Below, one piece after another: positions 30,991 through 44,825 of a stretch of DNA of 64,000 bases. Below the pieces are notes generated by a model. The model saw only the letters and a program-made list of their open reading frames with translations. It was not told the origin of the DNA and did not search any database. Source of the DNA: Chanos chanos (taxonomy: Eukaryota > Chordata > Actinopteri > Gonorynchiformes > Chanidae); NCBI RefSeq assembly GCF_902362185.1, contig NC_044497.1, forward strand, positions 24,936,501-25,000,500, written 5' to 3'. A program made the translations under genes and the position numbers. Within the stretch, counting starts at the first letter, position 1, and every line of letters begins with the position of its first letter.

Positions 30991-31021
30991 GTACCCTCTC
31001 ACACGCACAAAACCCTCTGTC

Positions 31022-34000
31022 ATGGCGTCTTCCAACAATGTTACCCCTACCAACTGTAGCTGGTGGCCCATATCAGCCATGGACGAAGATGGCAAAATCA
31101 CAGATGGAGAGGAGAGTCAAGAGCCCACGATAGAACCTAAGCCATTTTCTAAAGACAGGCTCGTTTTGTACCACTGGACGCAGTCCTTCAGCTCTCAAAA
31201 GGTAAAAAACATACCATGAAAATGGAGGTGATCTGTGTGTGTTACCCACATGCCTTTTGCAGTGGGACAGTTTGAGACTACCGAAATGCAACGATTCCAT
31301 AGATTTGTCTGGACTTGTGACTTGTAATACCGGTGGATTTATTATCCGGCAATCTAACAGCGTCGATTTTTTTTTTAGATATTACGAAACCGCTGCAGTG
31401 TGTGGGGGAAAAATTAAATGTTGTCTGGCACCAGCAAAGCTATAGCTTTAGACCGGTAATTACTAATATCTCCACAATTTGCCTGGGCGACTGATTAATG
31501 AAAATAGGCTACGCCGCTTTTTTGACCACTCGCCTCCGACTGCATCGTACACCTTTCAGTGGCCTTAAAGGACGACACTCTAAATTATTCATTAAATATG
31601 AGGTAGCTCGGTGAAAAACAAACGAAGCGTGATTATTATGTCAGTATCAGTTGCTAAATATCTATGTCCTGCTAGTATGTTGTATATTTTTCTTTAGAAA
31701 AAAATGTGACCTTAATGTGAACAGTGTCCGAGCGAATTATCCTGATGTCACGATTTTGTTCAAACTAATCAACAGTGGACTGTTGACGGTTGAAAGAGAT
31801 ATTATTGCAGTTCTGGTTATACCCTTCAACTTTTAAGACGACCACTTTAACAGTCTTGAAGCATCCTCACCGATCCATACAATGTCACATATTCTAATAC
31901 TGAAACCCCCAGGTGTTCCACACAGACAGCACTTTTGTTGACGTTATACGTCATAATACGAATTTGTGGCTAACGTACAAGTACAGAAAATGGCCTAGTC
32001 CAAACAGGGTGATTGAAATGGTAATATTTACTTTTATTTCTGCAGCTAATAGTTGTCCATTTTGTAGGCAGTCAGCAGTACAGGAGAGCTAAGATGCAAA
32101 TATATATGCATATGGCTTTTTCAAGAGTAAGATTCATAACAGATGTTCTACCATGCGGCTACATTTGAGATTTTCCCCAATGTGCTGATCATGTTACGTC
32201 CATTATTTGTTATTTTAAACCAAATGAAGAACTTACTGTTCTAAGTTTTCAGTCATGACAATTATTGACTGCAGCAACAGAGTCTAGGATTTGAATGCAG
32301 CCCAAAATGTCCGTGCTCTTTTGCAGAGCGCCATTAATTATTGTCTTTCTTAGAAAGTTTTCAGGCATATTAGAGATTCTGTCGAGCGCTTCTCTTAAAT
32401 GTTATAGCAAAGAGTAGCTGTAGAATTCTGGGTAATAGCCTGACGTCTCAGCACTACCTTGTCTACCATTAACCACTGGCTGACGGCCACTCTGAGCTGC
32501 TGACCGTTGCTTTTGTCACTCATGAGTCAAGCCTCACTGGTTCGATGTCTTGATTAGGGGTAAATGAATCAGTGTTTGCAGAACTTAGAAGATCTATCTC
32601 TTGGCACTGTAATTGAAGTAAGATAACATTTTATTATGTTATAAATAGGCGGGTAATCAGTGTGGAGTGGCTCTTCCTTGCTCTGTAATTCCAATGAAAA
32701 ACTTGTACTTGTTTTCTTGAGTACTCAGTTGAAACTGCATTTTGTAAAAGCCCGTCGGAAACTAAATGGTTGCTCTTTACATATGTGATTTTATCAAAGA
32801 AAAATAAAACACAAAAAAAGCATACATAATAACATAAATCATTATACATTTAATGTACATTATATACAGGTTGAGAGAGGTGTGTGGATGCATTTGTATA
32901 CAACCTAACCATGACATTCATCGTTGAAGTCAAGGTGACTGTATAACTTATGCTGCATCGTATTAAAAAGGAATCTGAAGCCTGTTATACATCTGAACAA
33001 TATTGTGAGGGAAGCAGCTCTTGGGAGAAATGCAATCATATTGTATATATGTATGTAGTATGTGATCAGAGATTTAGAGGTTTAGACGTTCTCTCTGTTC
33101 TCATCATGTTTCTGACGTCATTCTGTTTCTCCACACACATTTACTGTTCAGATAGAAATCATGACATACATTCTGACAATCCAGATCATTCACTTGTGCA
33201 TGCAATCAATTATATTCAATGAGTGTAAGAAATCCAAGACTTTGAGATAATTTATTCACAATTCAAACTTTGGAAACTGCACTAGGTTGGTTACAGCAAT
33301 AACTTTGAGCACATTACTTCAGACACTGTTAATGTGTCTCTCAACTATACCCAAAAAGTCGTATTATAGGTATAATTTCTACATGGCAGTGTTGTAAACA
33401 CGTGCAGAAGCTTTCTGACGCCACTGATTCTTGGTTCACTTTTTAGATGTCAGTGACTCGGAGTTATGGTGACAGGAGGAGCAGTACACTGGAATATTAC
33501 TGGGGCAGAACATTCCATAATGTTTCACTTATAATGATTAACATGAGGGAAATGTCCTGGTATTATATCACTTTAATACGGATTAGAAGTGTGTTGGCAC
33601 AGAGCGTGCTCACTGGTCTCTTCTCGTGCTCTGTTTGTAAATGATACACTGTTATGCTCTTTGTTCACGTTTCAAAATATTCATCTGCAATGTTTGGGTT
33701 TGGCAAACTGGTTCAGTACTGAAGCATAGCATAGCATGTTGTATTCCTCATTTTTTTCTTCTGTTGGTATACATAAAGGTCTAGAGCAGACCAGTTGTAC
33801 TTTTATCTACCAGTAACAACATATAAAATACGCATCTCGGACTGATCATATTCCTTACTGCAAATAGCTTATTCCCAAACCTTTAAACAATCAACATTTG
33901 TGAAAGAGAAACACCCAAGCGTGTGTGTGTGCTGTGGATCTAGACAGATGTCGCCCGTGGACATACTCTGTGACCCAACTGTTCCCATCTACAGTGCTGT

Positions 34001-37000
34001 TTGTATTTCTCCCCTTCTCTCCTGCCTGACTGGGCATATTTACCTGGCTTGCACCCATCAATTTTGGGAAGCCCACACATCACCTGGAGTGTTTAAAGTT
34101 TATGTGTGTCTCTAAACTCAAGTTTTTATGTCTTGTAGTGAGTTTGTGTCGTAAAACAGCTATTGGTACATCTCTTTTCATTTTACATCATTTTACATTT
34201 TTAAAAAAAATGCAGAGAAGAAATGTCTTCTAATTTCTGTAATCTTTTTAGGCACATTGCCAGTGCTTTCCAGAACAGTCCGTACAGAACAACTCTGTGA
34301 CCATACCCTATCTGTGTCTATGACATAAGCGAGTTCCAGGTTTGGCTGAAGGTGTCAAATTTGATGTGTACACTGGACCCTTCTTATGCTGATGGATTAA
34401 AAATTCCTTATCCAAACCTCACCCCTGACTGCAGGCCTCTTCACCCTGATTCTGGCACTCCTGCCGTACTGAGGGGGACTGACCTGTGTAGTAGCTGACT
34501 CATGCCGCATTTATGTGATACATATATTAACTTTATAAAGAAAAGTTTAATTTGTCTCCTTATGCTATAAAAAGCTAAGTCAGATTCCCTAGTGTTCCAT
34601 TTGGCTACTTTATGCAGGCAGTATTTGTCATTAGTTAATCAACAAGAGGGTGAAGATTAAATTGAAGGATTGACAGATAATATGAAGCTAGACTTGCAAA
34701 AACCTCTTCATGTTTTAATATGGTGCTACAAAAATGAATAGTTTTCTTTCACTAGAGTAATCTGGCAAAAGCAATGCTCTAGTCATCATTACATGAATTT
34801 TACTTGAGATTTTACAGTGAAAACTACTGAAAACTACTTGTTTCAGAAATATATTTCAGAAAGATCTTTTTTACAAAGATCTGGTTGATCTCTTGGCAGT
34901 GTTGTCAAAGCAAGTTTGTGTCTGATAATGATGTGGTTTTGAGGAATATAAATAACACAGTTTTATCATTCATTTCATGTTTCATGTTTTCCAGGGGAAA
35001 AAAAAGAATTATTATGCTATTTAGTGTGGAAGCTGAAAAGACTTTCCTCTATCTGTATTGTGATCCATTGAATTTTTTCCTTCTTTGTCCTTTTTTTTCT
35101 TTCTTTCTTTTTTTTTTACATTTTAATGCCCAAATCAGACTTTTTCCCTTTTTGTGGACATTGGAATGGATCAGTGTGTTGTTTTGTTCCTTGGTCAGGT
35201 GCGTCTGGTGATCAATGAGAAAGGTCTGATGTGTGAGGAGCGTGATGTGAGCCTGCCCCTGACAGAGCACAAAGAACCGTGGTTCATGAGACTCAACCTG
35301 GGCGAGGAGGTGCCTGTCTTCATCCATGGAGACATCATCGTCAGTGACTACAATCAGATCATCGAGTACTTAGAGACCAACTTTGTGGGAGGTATTTTTG
35401 TCAGTAATGCATCACATCATAAAACAGCAACTTTGCTTTTATGAAAGTGATGATCAAGGTCTCAGTAATCTTTGCAGCTAAAGGGTCATGTAGAACAGTG
35501 TTTAATTGAAATCCCTATCAACATCTAATAACATCTTAAAGCAATACTAAGTTACTGATAGTCGTCTGACTATTATTTTACCACGTGCTTCTCTGTGAGT
35601 ATCACACTGTTTCTGTTTTTCTGTACAATGTCAGCCTCTCGTAGTAGTGGAGTGTAAGCACTGTTTTGAACTGGCTGGGTGTAATGTCATTCTGATTGTC
35701 CTCAGAGCGTCCATTACGGTTTGCTGGGGATGAAACTGAGCAACACTACTGGTCCCAGGACCTCCCCTGAGGGGATTCCCTGTTCATTCCCCCGTATAAT
35801 GAAAACTAAATGGCACGAGAGATCAGGCTGATTTTAGTCAGCTCAGGGAAGCTCCTCTGGTCACTGATGAAGAACAGTTTCAACCACAGAGCTGCAATAT
35901 AAACTAATATGTCATGCAGTTGATCTTTACCATTCAGACATGCACTTAAATGAAAAAATAAACGGGCCTTGTATATATCTATATCTATATCTATATCTTT
36001 GTCTGTAGTTATACATATACTAGATCATTCAAATATTCAAATAGAGTTGCTAGCGGCCAAGCACTTGATGACTGATCCAGATGAATTGAAAAAGGAACAT
36101 GATGTCAGTGGTGGTTTGGCTGCTATGTGCGTTTTTTTTAACATATCAACTTGAGGTTTAAAACCTCCATGGTTTTGGATTTTGTGGCCATTTCAATAAT
36201 TTGTGACATTTCCATGCAAATATCAGCTATTTTCTTTCATGTGGAAAATTAATCATTTTTGTTAGTTGCAAGTTGCTGACTAGTCCAGGAAGGATTGATT
36301 TAATGTGCTTTCATGTGTTTAGGAAAGTCCCAGGTCAAAGGGTGCAGAGGATAAAAGTGTCAACATAGACCAGGAAGGCTGGTCAGAGATGTTTTTGAAA
36401 AACGAGTACTGAGATGTGTTTTTTTAAAGGTAGAAATGCAGAATTAAACTATATAGCGCCACAAAAAGGCCAGCTGGGTTCATTTTTGGTGTTGCTGCCA
36501 AATGAGTGAGGTTCTGTCAGTGCACTGGTTTTCATAAACAGTTAGCGATCAGTTTGGGAACTTTCTTCCAAAGCAGCAGAAGAAGAAGGAAGAAGAGGGA
36601 AGCCAAAAGATCAAAAGTGCAAACCTTAACAAAACCAACAGAGTGCCTGTGTGCCTCTGATACTTGCACTCCTCTCCTGATAAATGATTTACTTTGAACA
36701 TTAGGAAGGGCCTAATATTGCCTTTTATGATACATATTAATCTATAAATGATTTTTGAATTGTTCTCAAACCAGTAAGATATGCTTAACTAAGGAATGTT
36801 AATCCGTCATGAAGTTGTCATATTTACCAGCTGAAGACAGTGCTGTAAGCATCTAGTTCTAGTTCTAGTTCTAGTTCTTGCCTGTTCTGCTGAGCAGATG
36901 CCATGCCACTGGCTAATCTGATTTACATTCATTGTCTCTCTGTTCAGTTTGCATTGAACCCTGGCAGAGTGGAATAGACTTTGGAAAGAATGCAGATCAT

Positions 37001-40000
37001 AAAAGCAGAGCTGTCAACTAGACAGGACTACAGAGCTCCATTTGCGACACAACACAGTGTATTGAGGCTTTTGCCAAAGTAGAATTTACCGGCAAACAGT
37101 CAGTATGTTCCCTTTCGTCACACAATTAAAACCTTGTCAGTCAAGAGAATTGATTCACATAGCCATTAACTGTCCTGAGTCAACGTTAAAACTGTTGTGG
37201 TTGTTTCGTTCAAGTCATGAGTGTTACTTAAACTTTTACAAGACTCTATAGAGTCTAAGGTTTTGGAGCAGCAGCAGAATGGTGCAGGGCCGGTCAATTG
37301 GATTTTTGATCTGTGTCTCTTCCTCCCGTGGCTTTTTGACTTGGCTCTGGGCTTCAGGAACCCTGGCCATTAGATTTAGGCGCCTGCTTGTATATTCACA
37401 GTCAGTGCTGCAGCGTATCTGGCGTAGAGACTTTACCACCTGCGGCTCAGATTCTCTATATTCAGCATTCTGACTGGCAGAGACATCCGTATTTAAACAC
37501 AGGCACGGCGAAGACGAAGATACCCCTGCACATGCCCAGCGGCACTGCCAGTATGTTGCTCAAATGCACAACTCCTCTGTTTCAGCAGATTAAGTTATGC
37601 TTATAAGGCAGGTTTATCAAAAGGCTGTATCTGTAATATATTCAGTAAATCAGGTGATAATAATTGTTCTTTTAAATTTGATGAAATCAAACGCATTAAT
37701 GTAACTGGCAGGCATCCCTGTTGGAGACTGTTTTCAGTGGCATGCTGTTGAACTGAACAGAAGCGGATGGTGGTTGATACAGGATGACATGTGGTTACTC
37801 AGACCCCGTGTGTGTGTGTGTGTGTGTTTTTTCACTGACTTAGACACTGTGGCCCGGCTAATCCCAGAGGCCGGCACACCCATGCATGCCAGAGTGCAGC
37901 AGTACCGTGAGCTCCTGGACAGCCTGCCCATGGATGCGTACACACACGGCTGCATCTTACACCCCGAACTCACCACCGACTCCATGATCCCAAAATACGC
38001 CACTGCCGAGATACGGAGTAAGTTATGTCACTGATCAGTATGTGTCCCCATGTTCTCTCTCTCTCTCTCTCTCTCTCTGTCTTACACACATTCACGCTCT
38101 CTCTTACATTCTCTCTCTCTTTGACACATACATTCTCTCTCTCTCTTACATTCTCTCTCTCTCTCTCTTACTTACACACATACACACTCCTCTCTCTCTC
38201 TGTCACACATACACACACACACACATACACACACACGCTCGCTCTCACACACAGATACTCTCTCGCTCTCTCTTTATCCCTCTCTTGTTCTCTCTCACAC
38301 ACAGAAACACACACAAAGACACATAAACATACATGCACACACACACACACACACACACACCCCTTAGTTATACCCTTTGTCCTGGCTATGCAGTGTAGGG
38401 TTTGGTCAGCTTTCCCAGACTCCACACATTGAAATAAACAAAGCATTTAGACCAAAAGTCATCCTTTTTTCATAGAAATGTCCTGTCTGAGCAGGAAGCT
38501 AAATTTTGCTATCTGGAAGGTTTACCTTGAGGTGGAGTGAAATCAAAACTGCAGTGAAACGTAATGATGCCAAGTTATTAAGGCTGCATCTCCTGACATC
38601 AGGTCTGTTCAGTTTGCAGGGCATTGCACTTGTATTATGCAATAGAATCATCCAATGAATCAAGCCAAAGAGCTGATCCGCTCTTACATAGGAATGAATT
38701 AGGTCGGGGAAGCCCTGTACCACACCCAATAAATCTGCTTTATGGTTTATGCAAAGAGAAGGCCTTCCCCACACTACATCTCTACCTGCGGGTTCTGTTT
38801 ATCAGAGTCATTGTGTGAAAAGCTGTAATATGGTTCTCAGACACACCTCAACGTGAAGGAAAAAAACCATTGCTTAGGTCCTTTGATGCACAGTTTAATT
38901 CATATTCATGTAACAAATGCCCAGCATCACTTCATATTATTTGATTTTGCTACTCGTTTTACCTGATACTTCACTGGGAAAATGACCATAAAAAATGTAA
39001 AAGTGTAATATGCTTTAGTTAAGGAAATACTTATTCCTTCAATGAGTTTGAAGACCACAGGACATAAGGTCATACATATTAAGTCACGCTGCAGTTCAGG
39101 TTAAAGCTACTGAGTTACTGTGTATTGATCTCTGACATGATATACTTCCCACCCAAACCCCCCCACCCCCCAGGACACTTGGCCAATGCTGCAACAGAGC
39201 TGATGAAGCTGGACCATGAGGAGCCCCAGTTGACAGAGCCATACCTGTCCAAGCAGAAAAAACTTATGGTGAGCTGTTTTATCACGTCATGCGTGCTTTA
39301 AAAAAATGTACTGAGATACTTCTTCTAGAACGAGCAGAGATGAAAGAGAGTGTCTGATCCTGGACGGAGCCTCCTCTGGTGAAGGGAATGACTGGATGAC
39401 ATGTGAAGCGAGGTTTTATGATTGGTTCATTCAGAGATGAGTGATAGAGAACAGTGGTCAGCAGTAGAGGTTTTGCAGGGAAGAAGTGGCTGATAAGAGG
39501 AAAGAGCTCTCTAATCTTGTGAAAAGGTGAAGAATGCTGAAAAAGAATGAGTTTCTTTTTTTTCATGTGTTTTTGAAGGGAAAAGAATAGGGAATGGAGT
39601 TTTCCAGTGTTTGCCTTAGATTGTTGTTGAGATTTTGTTGTTGCTGTTGGGCAACAGTTGTCCAGCTGCCCAGTGAGGTGCTGTCTTTAATTTTGTGTGC
39701 ATGTTTCACATCTAAAAGTGAGATTCTCAATGATATATCATACCAGCCTATTAAATGATGAATATAGAATATTTTCAGTGTTTTGTTCTTTTGTTCTTTG
39801 CTCTTTTCCTTTAAGGAAAGGATCCTTTATATATCCCTTTCTAATGGAAGAGCAAGAACAAAACACTGAAAACAGCAAGATTTACACAGTGAACTTATTG
39901 TGTTTATATGTGTTTAGTCATTTCAAAATTGTTTAAGATCTATTAATGCCTACAGTGCTAGAGTCACTTTTGAGACAGTCTTGTTGTCGAGCGCTTTCTT

Positions 40001-41522
40001 GTTTGCATCTGCTCTGGCATGTTGTTTTATGTTAACACAGAGCAGTTTCCATATTCCATGCTCTTTGGTCTGGATGACACACACTCAGTCTAATTAAACT
40101 GAGATGAATTTGATTTGTGTGAGTGAAATCTACTGCATGCTGTGGATGGATAGAGCAATGCCTGAGACAGAGCATCAACAGGCTCAGTAGACTATTTCCA
40201 TCAGCCAGACTGCCATATAGCTTTATCCTAACAGACTGACTAAAGCCCAGCCATGTGGTATGTGTGCCCTGTGATCAAGATGTAACAAACATGCAACTTT
40301 TTAAACACATAGTTTGTTTCTCAGAGGACACACCTCCAGTTCTCAGTAAACTTCATGAACAAGGGCCAAGGTAGAAGAGAACACATGCCATAACGTGAGC
40401 ATGACTCATATTGGTTTATGAAAGACTGTAATTTCATTCTCATTTTGAACTGGGCGTAATGAAATTACCTCAAGAGCTTGTATCACAAGTGTTCATAATC
40501 AAATCTGAAAATGACCAACATTCTCATAGCCTGAAAAGGCTGCCAAATGGACAATCAGTCCTCATCTTTCATTTGCCCTCTTCTGCTTTCTGCTCTTTGT
40601 AGTACTTTGATCTGAGTATATTAATTTCGCAATATGTCAGAGTAAAACTAAAGCATTCATATGGGGACATTCAGCATCAGAGGAGCTTGTATTGATAGCT
40701 AATTACTTTCATGCTCCCAGGCAAAGATCTTGGACCATGACAATGTGAACTATCTAAAGAAGATCCTTGGTGAGCTGGCCATGGTATTAGACCAAGTGGA
40801 GGCAGAACTTGAGAAAAGGAAACTGGAATATCAAGGTAGACAAACATCAATCCTCTTATCTCCATTTGGTTAAACAGTTTATCCCACTGCATCATCCTTC
40901 ATTGTCTCGTGAGTTATACCATATCTGTCATGATTATTACCACATTCAAACTTAACTCCATTTAGAAATTCTATATTATATTTTCTTCTCCATTCATAAA
41001 TTCTATATTTCCTAAAGTATTGTTTCAAGCCATATTTAAACTGATATTGCATTGTTTTCAGCATTGTTCAGTTTAACTTATGCTTTATGAAAGATGATCT
41101 GTCACTGTGCGCTTATTTATTTATTTTTATTTTTCAGTGTCTTATTTTGACATGTTTTCTGTGTTGGTTTTGTGATAGGTCAGAAATGTGACTTGTGGCT
41201 TTGTGGACCTGAGTTTACACTAGCCGATGTTTGCCTTGGGGCCACGCTTCACAGGCTCAAGTTCTTGGGACTCTCAAAGAAATACTGGGAGGATGGCAGT
41301 CGGCCCAATCTCCAGTTGTTTTTCGAGCGAGTGCAAAAACGCTACGCTTTCCGCAAAGTCTTAGGAGACATCCATACCACCCTCCTATCAGCAGTTCTAC
41401 CCAATGCGTTCCGAATGGTAAAAAAGAAACCACCGTCCTTCTTTGGTGCATCCTTCCTAATGGGTTCTTTGGGTGGGATGGGATATTTTGCCTATTGGTT
41501 TTTAAAAAAGAAATATATGTAG
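31022..41522 (+). CDS. gdap1l1: Ganglioside-induced differentiation-associated protein 1-like 1
   Basis: A GST-fold protein of the GDAP1 family; the human protein is brain-enriched, and GDAP1 itself acts in mitochondrial fission. Exons 31022-31201, 35199-35391, 37844-38017, 39174-39268, 40721-40835 and 41179-41522 join in phase to 366 aa (human 367). The sequence is close to human GDAP1L1 throughout: start with [12 protein letters not shown] domain from [14 protein letters not shown] to the [10 protein letters not shown] helix (about 48-122), the family's extra loop ([20 protein letters not shown]), then GST-C (about 220-315). The C-terminal hydrophobic tail ([20 protein letters not shown]) ends in KKK plus two residues, as expected for a mitochondrial outer-membrane tail anchor. 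Intron 1 is 4 kb. Exon 3 (174 nt, phase 1 at both ends) is bracketed by GT and CA repeats. Divergent from jph2, convergent with mfsd5. Confidence 0.97.
37808..37827. repeat. (GT)10 just before gdap1l1 exon 3
   Basis: Ten GT units end 16 bases before exon 3 and so lie inside its acceptor region. They are complementary to the (CA)n tract at 38336-38360 on the other side of the exon. Confidence 0.95.
38054..38362. repeat. Compound (CT)n/(CA)n tract after gdap1l1 exon 3
   Basis: About 300 bases of alternating CT and CA repeats beginning 37 bases after the exon 3 donor, ending in a perfect (CA)n run (38336-38360). Open frames here are low-complexity artefacts. Confidence 0.95.
39772..39872. repeat. 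Foldback sequence in gdap1l1 intron 4
   Basis: Perfect 19-bp inverted arms at 39772-39790 (TTTTCAGTGTTTTGTTCTT) and 39854-39872, about 63 bases apart. Nested inside are further pairing segments (GCTCTT with AAGAGC, and the palindrome AAAGGATCCTTT). The whole could form a hairpin of about 100 nt. The family is unknown. Confidence 0.75.
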
Positions 41523-42269
41523 TGAATGCCCTCCTGTTGTGTTTTGTGTCTGTGTATTTGTGTGATGTTTCAGTTTTTCTGTAACAATGTTTTACGACAG
41601 CAGGAAAATATAAAAATCTATACAGAGATAGACACTATTACTTACCTGGGTAAATCCAAGAAAAATAGCAACATTCCAAGACAAGGAATTCTGATCAACA
41701 GCACATTTTGAATGCCTTTCATCCCTTTAATTTTGCTCCCCAAAGTTTCATTTTTGGATTTTTGTTTAGAATAACATTTTTTTTATTGTATGGGCCTGCA
41801 TATAGAAAAGAGAGGCCACCTAAAAGAAACAAACACAAACATTTCCCATGTATAGCATTTATACTACAGCCTCATACAATAATTTCTTTTTCCATCACTT
41901 CATTTTAGGTTTTAGGCATTCACCTTTTTGCCCTTTTGCATTTCTTCATCTGGGGTTTTTCTGGACAGAATTTGACAAGTATCAGGACCTGGTGTTCTGT
42001 ATTTGTCCTGCGGCCAGATACTGCCAAACTTCATAAGGAAATGATGTACATTTGCACGATCCATGTCGGGCACCACACATACACAATGTAACACACAAGC
42101 ACTGTTTTTTCGTCAGTAGAATGTAAGTGTTCACCACTAGCATGATTCAACACGATGGTTTGTGTTAGAAACAGTACCTCGTGTGAACAGAACCACGGCA
42201 AAGCTTGTACTGAAACTGGAGTTTAATCAAAACAGGGATTGATTCAGCAAAATAAAATAAATAGATTGA

Positions 42270-42301
<32 letters not shown>

Positions 42302-44560
42302 AGGAAAGAAAACAGTCAAAACCCAGGACTGTATCCAGCCTCAGTTTATGACCTGTGGCTCACAGTAGTAGTGTACTGAGGAAGAGCCAGGAATGTACAA
42401 ATATTTGTGTTTTCAAACATTTAACTTCTGCTCATACAAGAAAATTCCTCTCACATTTGTTCCCTATAGCTGTGTGACGCTCCCTGGTTCACCACACAAT
42501 TCAATGCAGAGTGAATAAATAATTCAAAAATCAAATTATTTTTTTCCGAATGAGTTAAGGGTTTTACTCATGTGATTATGGACAGGCAAATGCAGCCTCA
42601 GAGTGTCAGGGCCCTGCTGGTTTTCACGTCATGTTTTCATTTGTATTCCTGTGTAAAAACCGGTCTCATCTGAAGAGGTGCTGGTAAAAACCAGTATGGC
42701 TTCAGACCTGCAGGACTGTACATGGCTATTCCTGCTGGAGTTTTTCTTAATTTAGTGATTCTCTCAAACTGCTCTGTTTTCTCCTATGTAAACCTGGAGC
42801 TGTCCTCTAGATTCCAATACTCTAGCCTAACAATGCCCCTCAATTCCATTACTCATTTGATTAAATTCTCTAGATTTCTCTATTGTTCCGCATGAGTAAA
42901 AAACGCCTCACACAACTGCTGTATAGTTCCCTAAACATTTCAATTTATTTAATATCTTTTAATATCTAAGTTCCAGATAGTTTGCTACTGATCCCGTCAC
43001 AAGTAGGAAGTAGCACAGGACAGCTATGTCATACACCATGCATGTCTCTGTAGATATGAAATCTAATTAGAAATGATCAGAGAAATGGTCTACTCATCAG
43101 CAGATTGCCAATAGCACCTGTATAAACAGTTGGTTTTATTTAAGTAGCTGTTGGAAAAAGTTTTAATAACCAAAGACAATGACCAGTGTTATTTCATCTG
43201 TGCGTAATTCCATTTCTCGCACCTGGAAGTCATTCTCGGAAAATATATCAAAATAATCACATGCCTTTGTTTTGTTTTTAGCACTTTTTCACTCTCCAAA
43301 TGAACAATGCCACCAACTACTCCATGGAAATCTGGCCAGTCATAATACAAGACCCATTGTTCATCAAGTTGTTGTTCAATGACACATTTGATGAAAAAAA
43401 TTGAGAGTTCTGGCCATAATTATTCATCTTTTCTCCCACACACTGCCCCGACATGAAATAGCTTCAACTCCGTAAGTGTTAGTCATTATGCTCTGAATTT
43501 AAATGTTTTTAAACAACCATCTGCATTTGCTTCCATACTGCATCTCAGCAGTGTCAAACATTGACAGAGTTTGTCCAGGGCATTTCTTCATTAAAATGTT
43601 AGATTTGTTGGATAAATAGCTGTAACGTCAGCTTTAGCAAGGGTTAGAAGTAATGACGGAAGAACATACAGAGTAAATTTCTGCAAAAGAAAAATGTGAC
43701 AATATTGTTCACACAATGAGCCATAGTCTATTATGTAAATGTGTTCCCAAGGTTATACTTTTGTTTTTGGTTTTTTTTGTGTGTGTTTTTTTATTCTCAT
43801 TTTAAATCATGCTCTGGATTCTAAGTCATTCTCTGACAATGTAACCATACATAACACAGAGTATAGCATTTGTTTTAAGTAAATGAAGCAAGACGCGTTA
43901 TCGTAATGTTGGAAGTTCTTGTTTAGTTTGGAATACTAACGCCACGCACTGTCTTTACCATCAGTTCAAATTAATTTATTTCAGACAACAGCCTCCAGAG
44001 GTAGACTTAATGACTCAGATGTTCTGTTGTTGTTTATGGCCACTGTAGTTCACAAACAGATTTTTTATTTAGTGTTTTTTATTTTTATATTTATAAATAT
44101 GCATTTATTTACGGTGCTTTCTAAGATGTTTGTTCATAAGCCTTAATTTGTTCAGTTGCCATCGATCAAAATAAATGAAGATGCTAAACAGAAGAAACCA
44201 CTAATGGGGAATCTTTTCGACACAGTGTGCAGGCCTTCACCATGGCAACCCATGTTCACTTCTCTCTCCCTCTCTCACACACACAGTCTCTGTATTTGTG
44301 TCATTCTACCATGACAACCAACAGGACATTCAATTCTGTCTCTCACACACATGATATAAGATAAAAACTCTCTCTCTCTCCCTGCATTCATATCATTCTA
44401 CCATTAGAATGTTCAATTCTTTCTCTCTCTTTCACGCACGCACGCACGCACACACTCCCTCTTTCTCCCCACATAAAGATACACCTCTCTCACACTCACA
44501 CTGACATTCCTCCTCCCTCACACACACAGTTTCACTCTCTTTCTCTCTCTACATTCTTCA
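41523..44560 (+). other. gdap1l1 3' UTR and convergent intergenic DNA
   Basis: AATAAA signals at 42251-42261 (overlapping pair) offer a 3' UTR of about 0.73 kb; another at about 44169 would make a longer one. A (GAAA)n microsatellite lies at 42268-42309. From about 44260 to 44550 the DNA is mixed CT/CA repeat. mfsd5 converges from the right, and minus-strand AATAAA motifs near 44.05-44.1 kb may serve it. No further gene was seen. Confidence 0.5.
42268..42309. repeat. (GAAA)n microsatellite
   Basis: About ten GAAA units, the last ones imperfect, directly after the first candidate poly(A) signals of gdap1l1. Confidence 0.9.
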
Positions 44561-44583
44561 ATCTGACTGGAGGATAGAAGACT

Positions 44584-44779
44584 TAGGCCCTGTTTAAACT
44601 TGGTTTTAAAATGCATCTTGGGCAATCGAATCACAAGTGGACAGCCGAGACACCTGTGTCTATCATGCGTCTCCAAGGTATCCAGCTGACCACTTGTGTT
44701 CAGATTCTGTTACTGCTACATCCCTTTGGCTAGAAGGTTAGTCTCTGTCAGGGACGCATCAGGACGCATTAGCGTTTAC
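44584..44779. mobile_element. hAT-like MITE fragment
   Basis: Starts AGGCCCTGTTTAAACTTGG and continues with AATGCATCTTGGGCAATCG and AATCACAAGTGGACA, the layout of a common class of short hAT-type elements in fish. The right end has GGACGCATTAGCGTTTACAC, a weak inverted match to the left. No coding part. Family assignment is from memory of the motif pattern. Confidence 0.45.
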
Positions 44780-44825
44780 ACTACAAAAGATAGTGACAGC
44801 AAACTACAAAAGATAGTGACAGCAA
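44780..44825. repeat. 23-bp perfect tandem duplication
   Basis: ACTACAAAAGATAGTGACAG plus CAA occurs twice without a change, at the right edge of the MITE-like fragment. It may be a slippage product. Confidence 0.9.

Noticed and set aside
38025-38446. Several overlapping long open frames
   Set aside because: They are translations of the CT/CA microsatellite in gdap1l1 intron 3.
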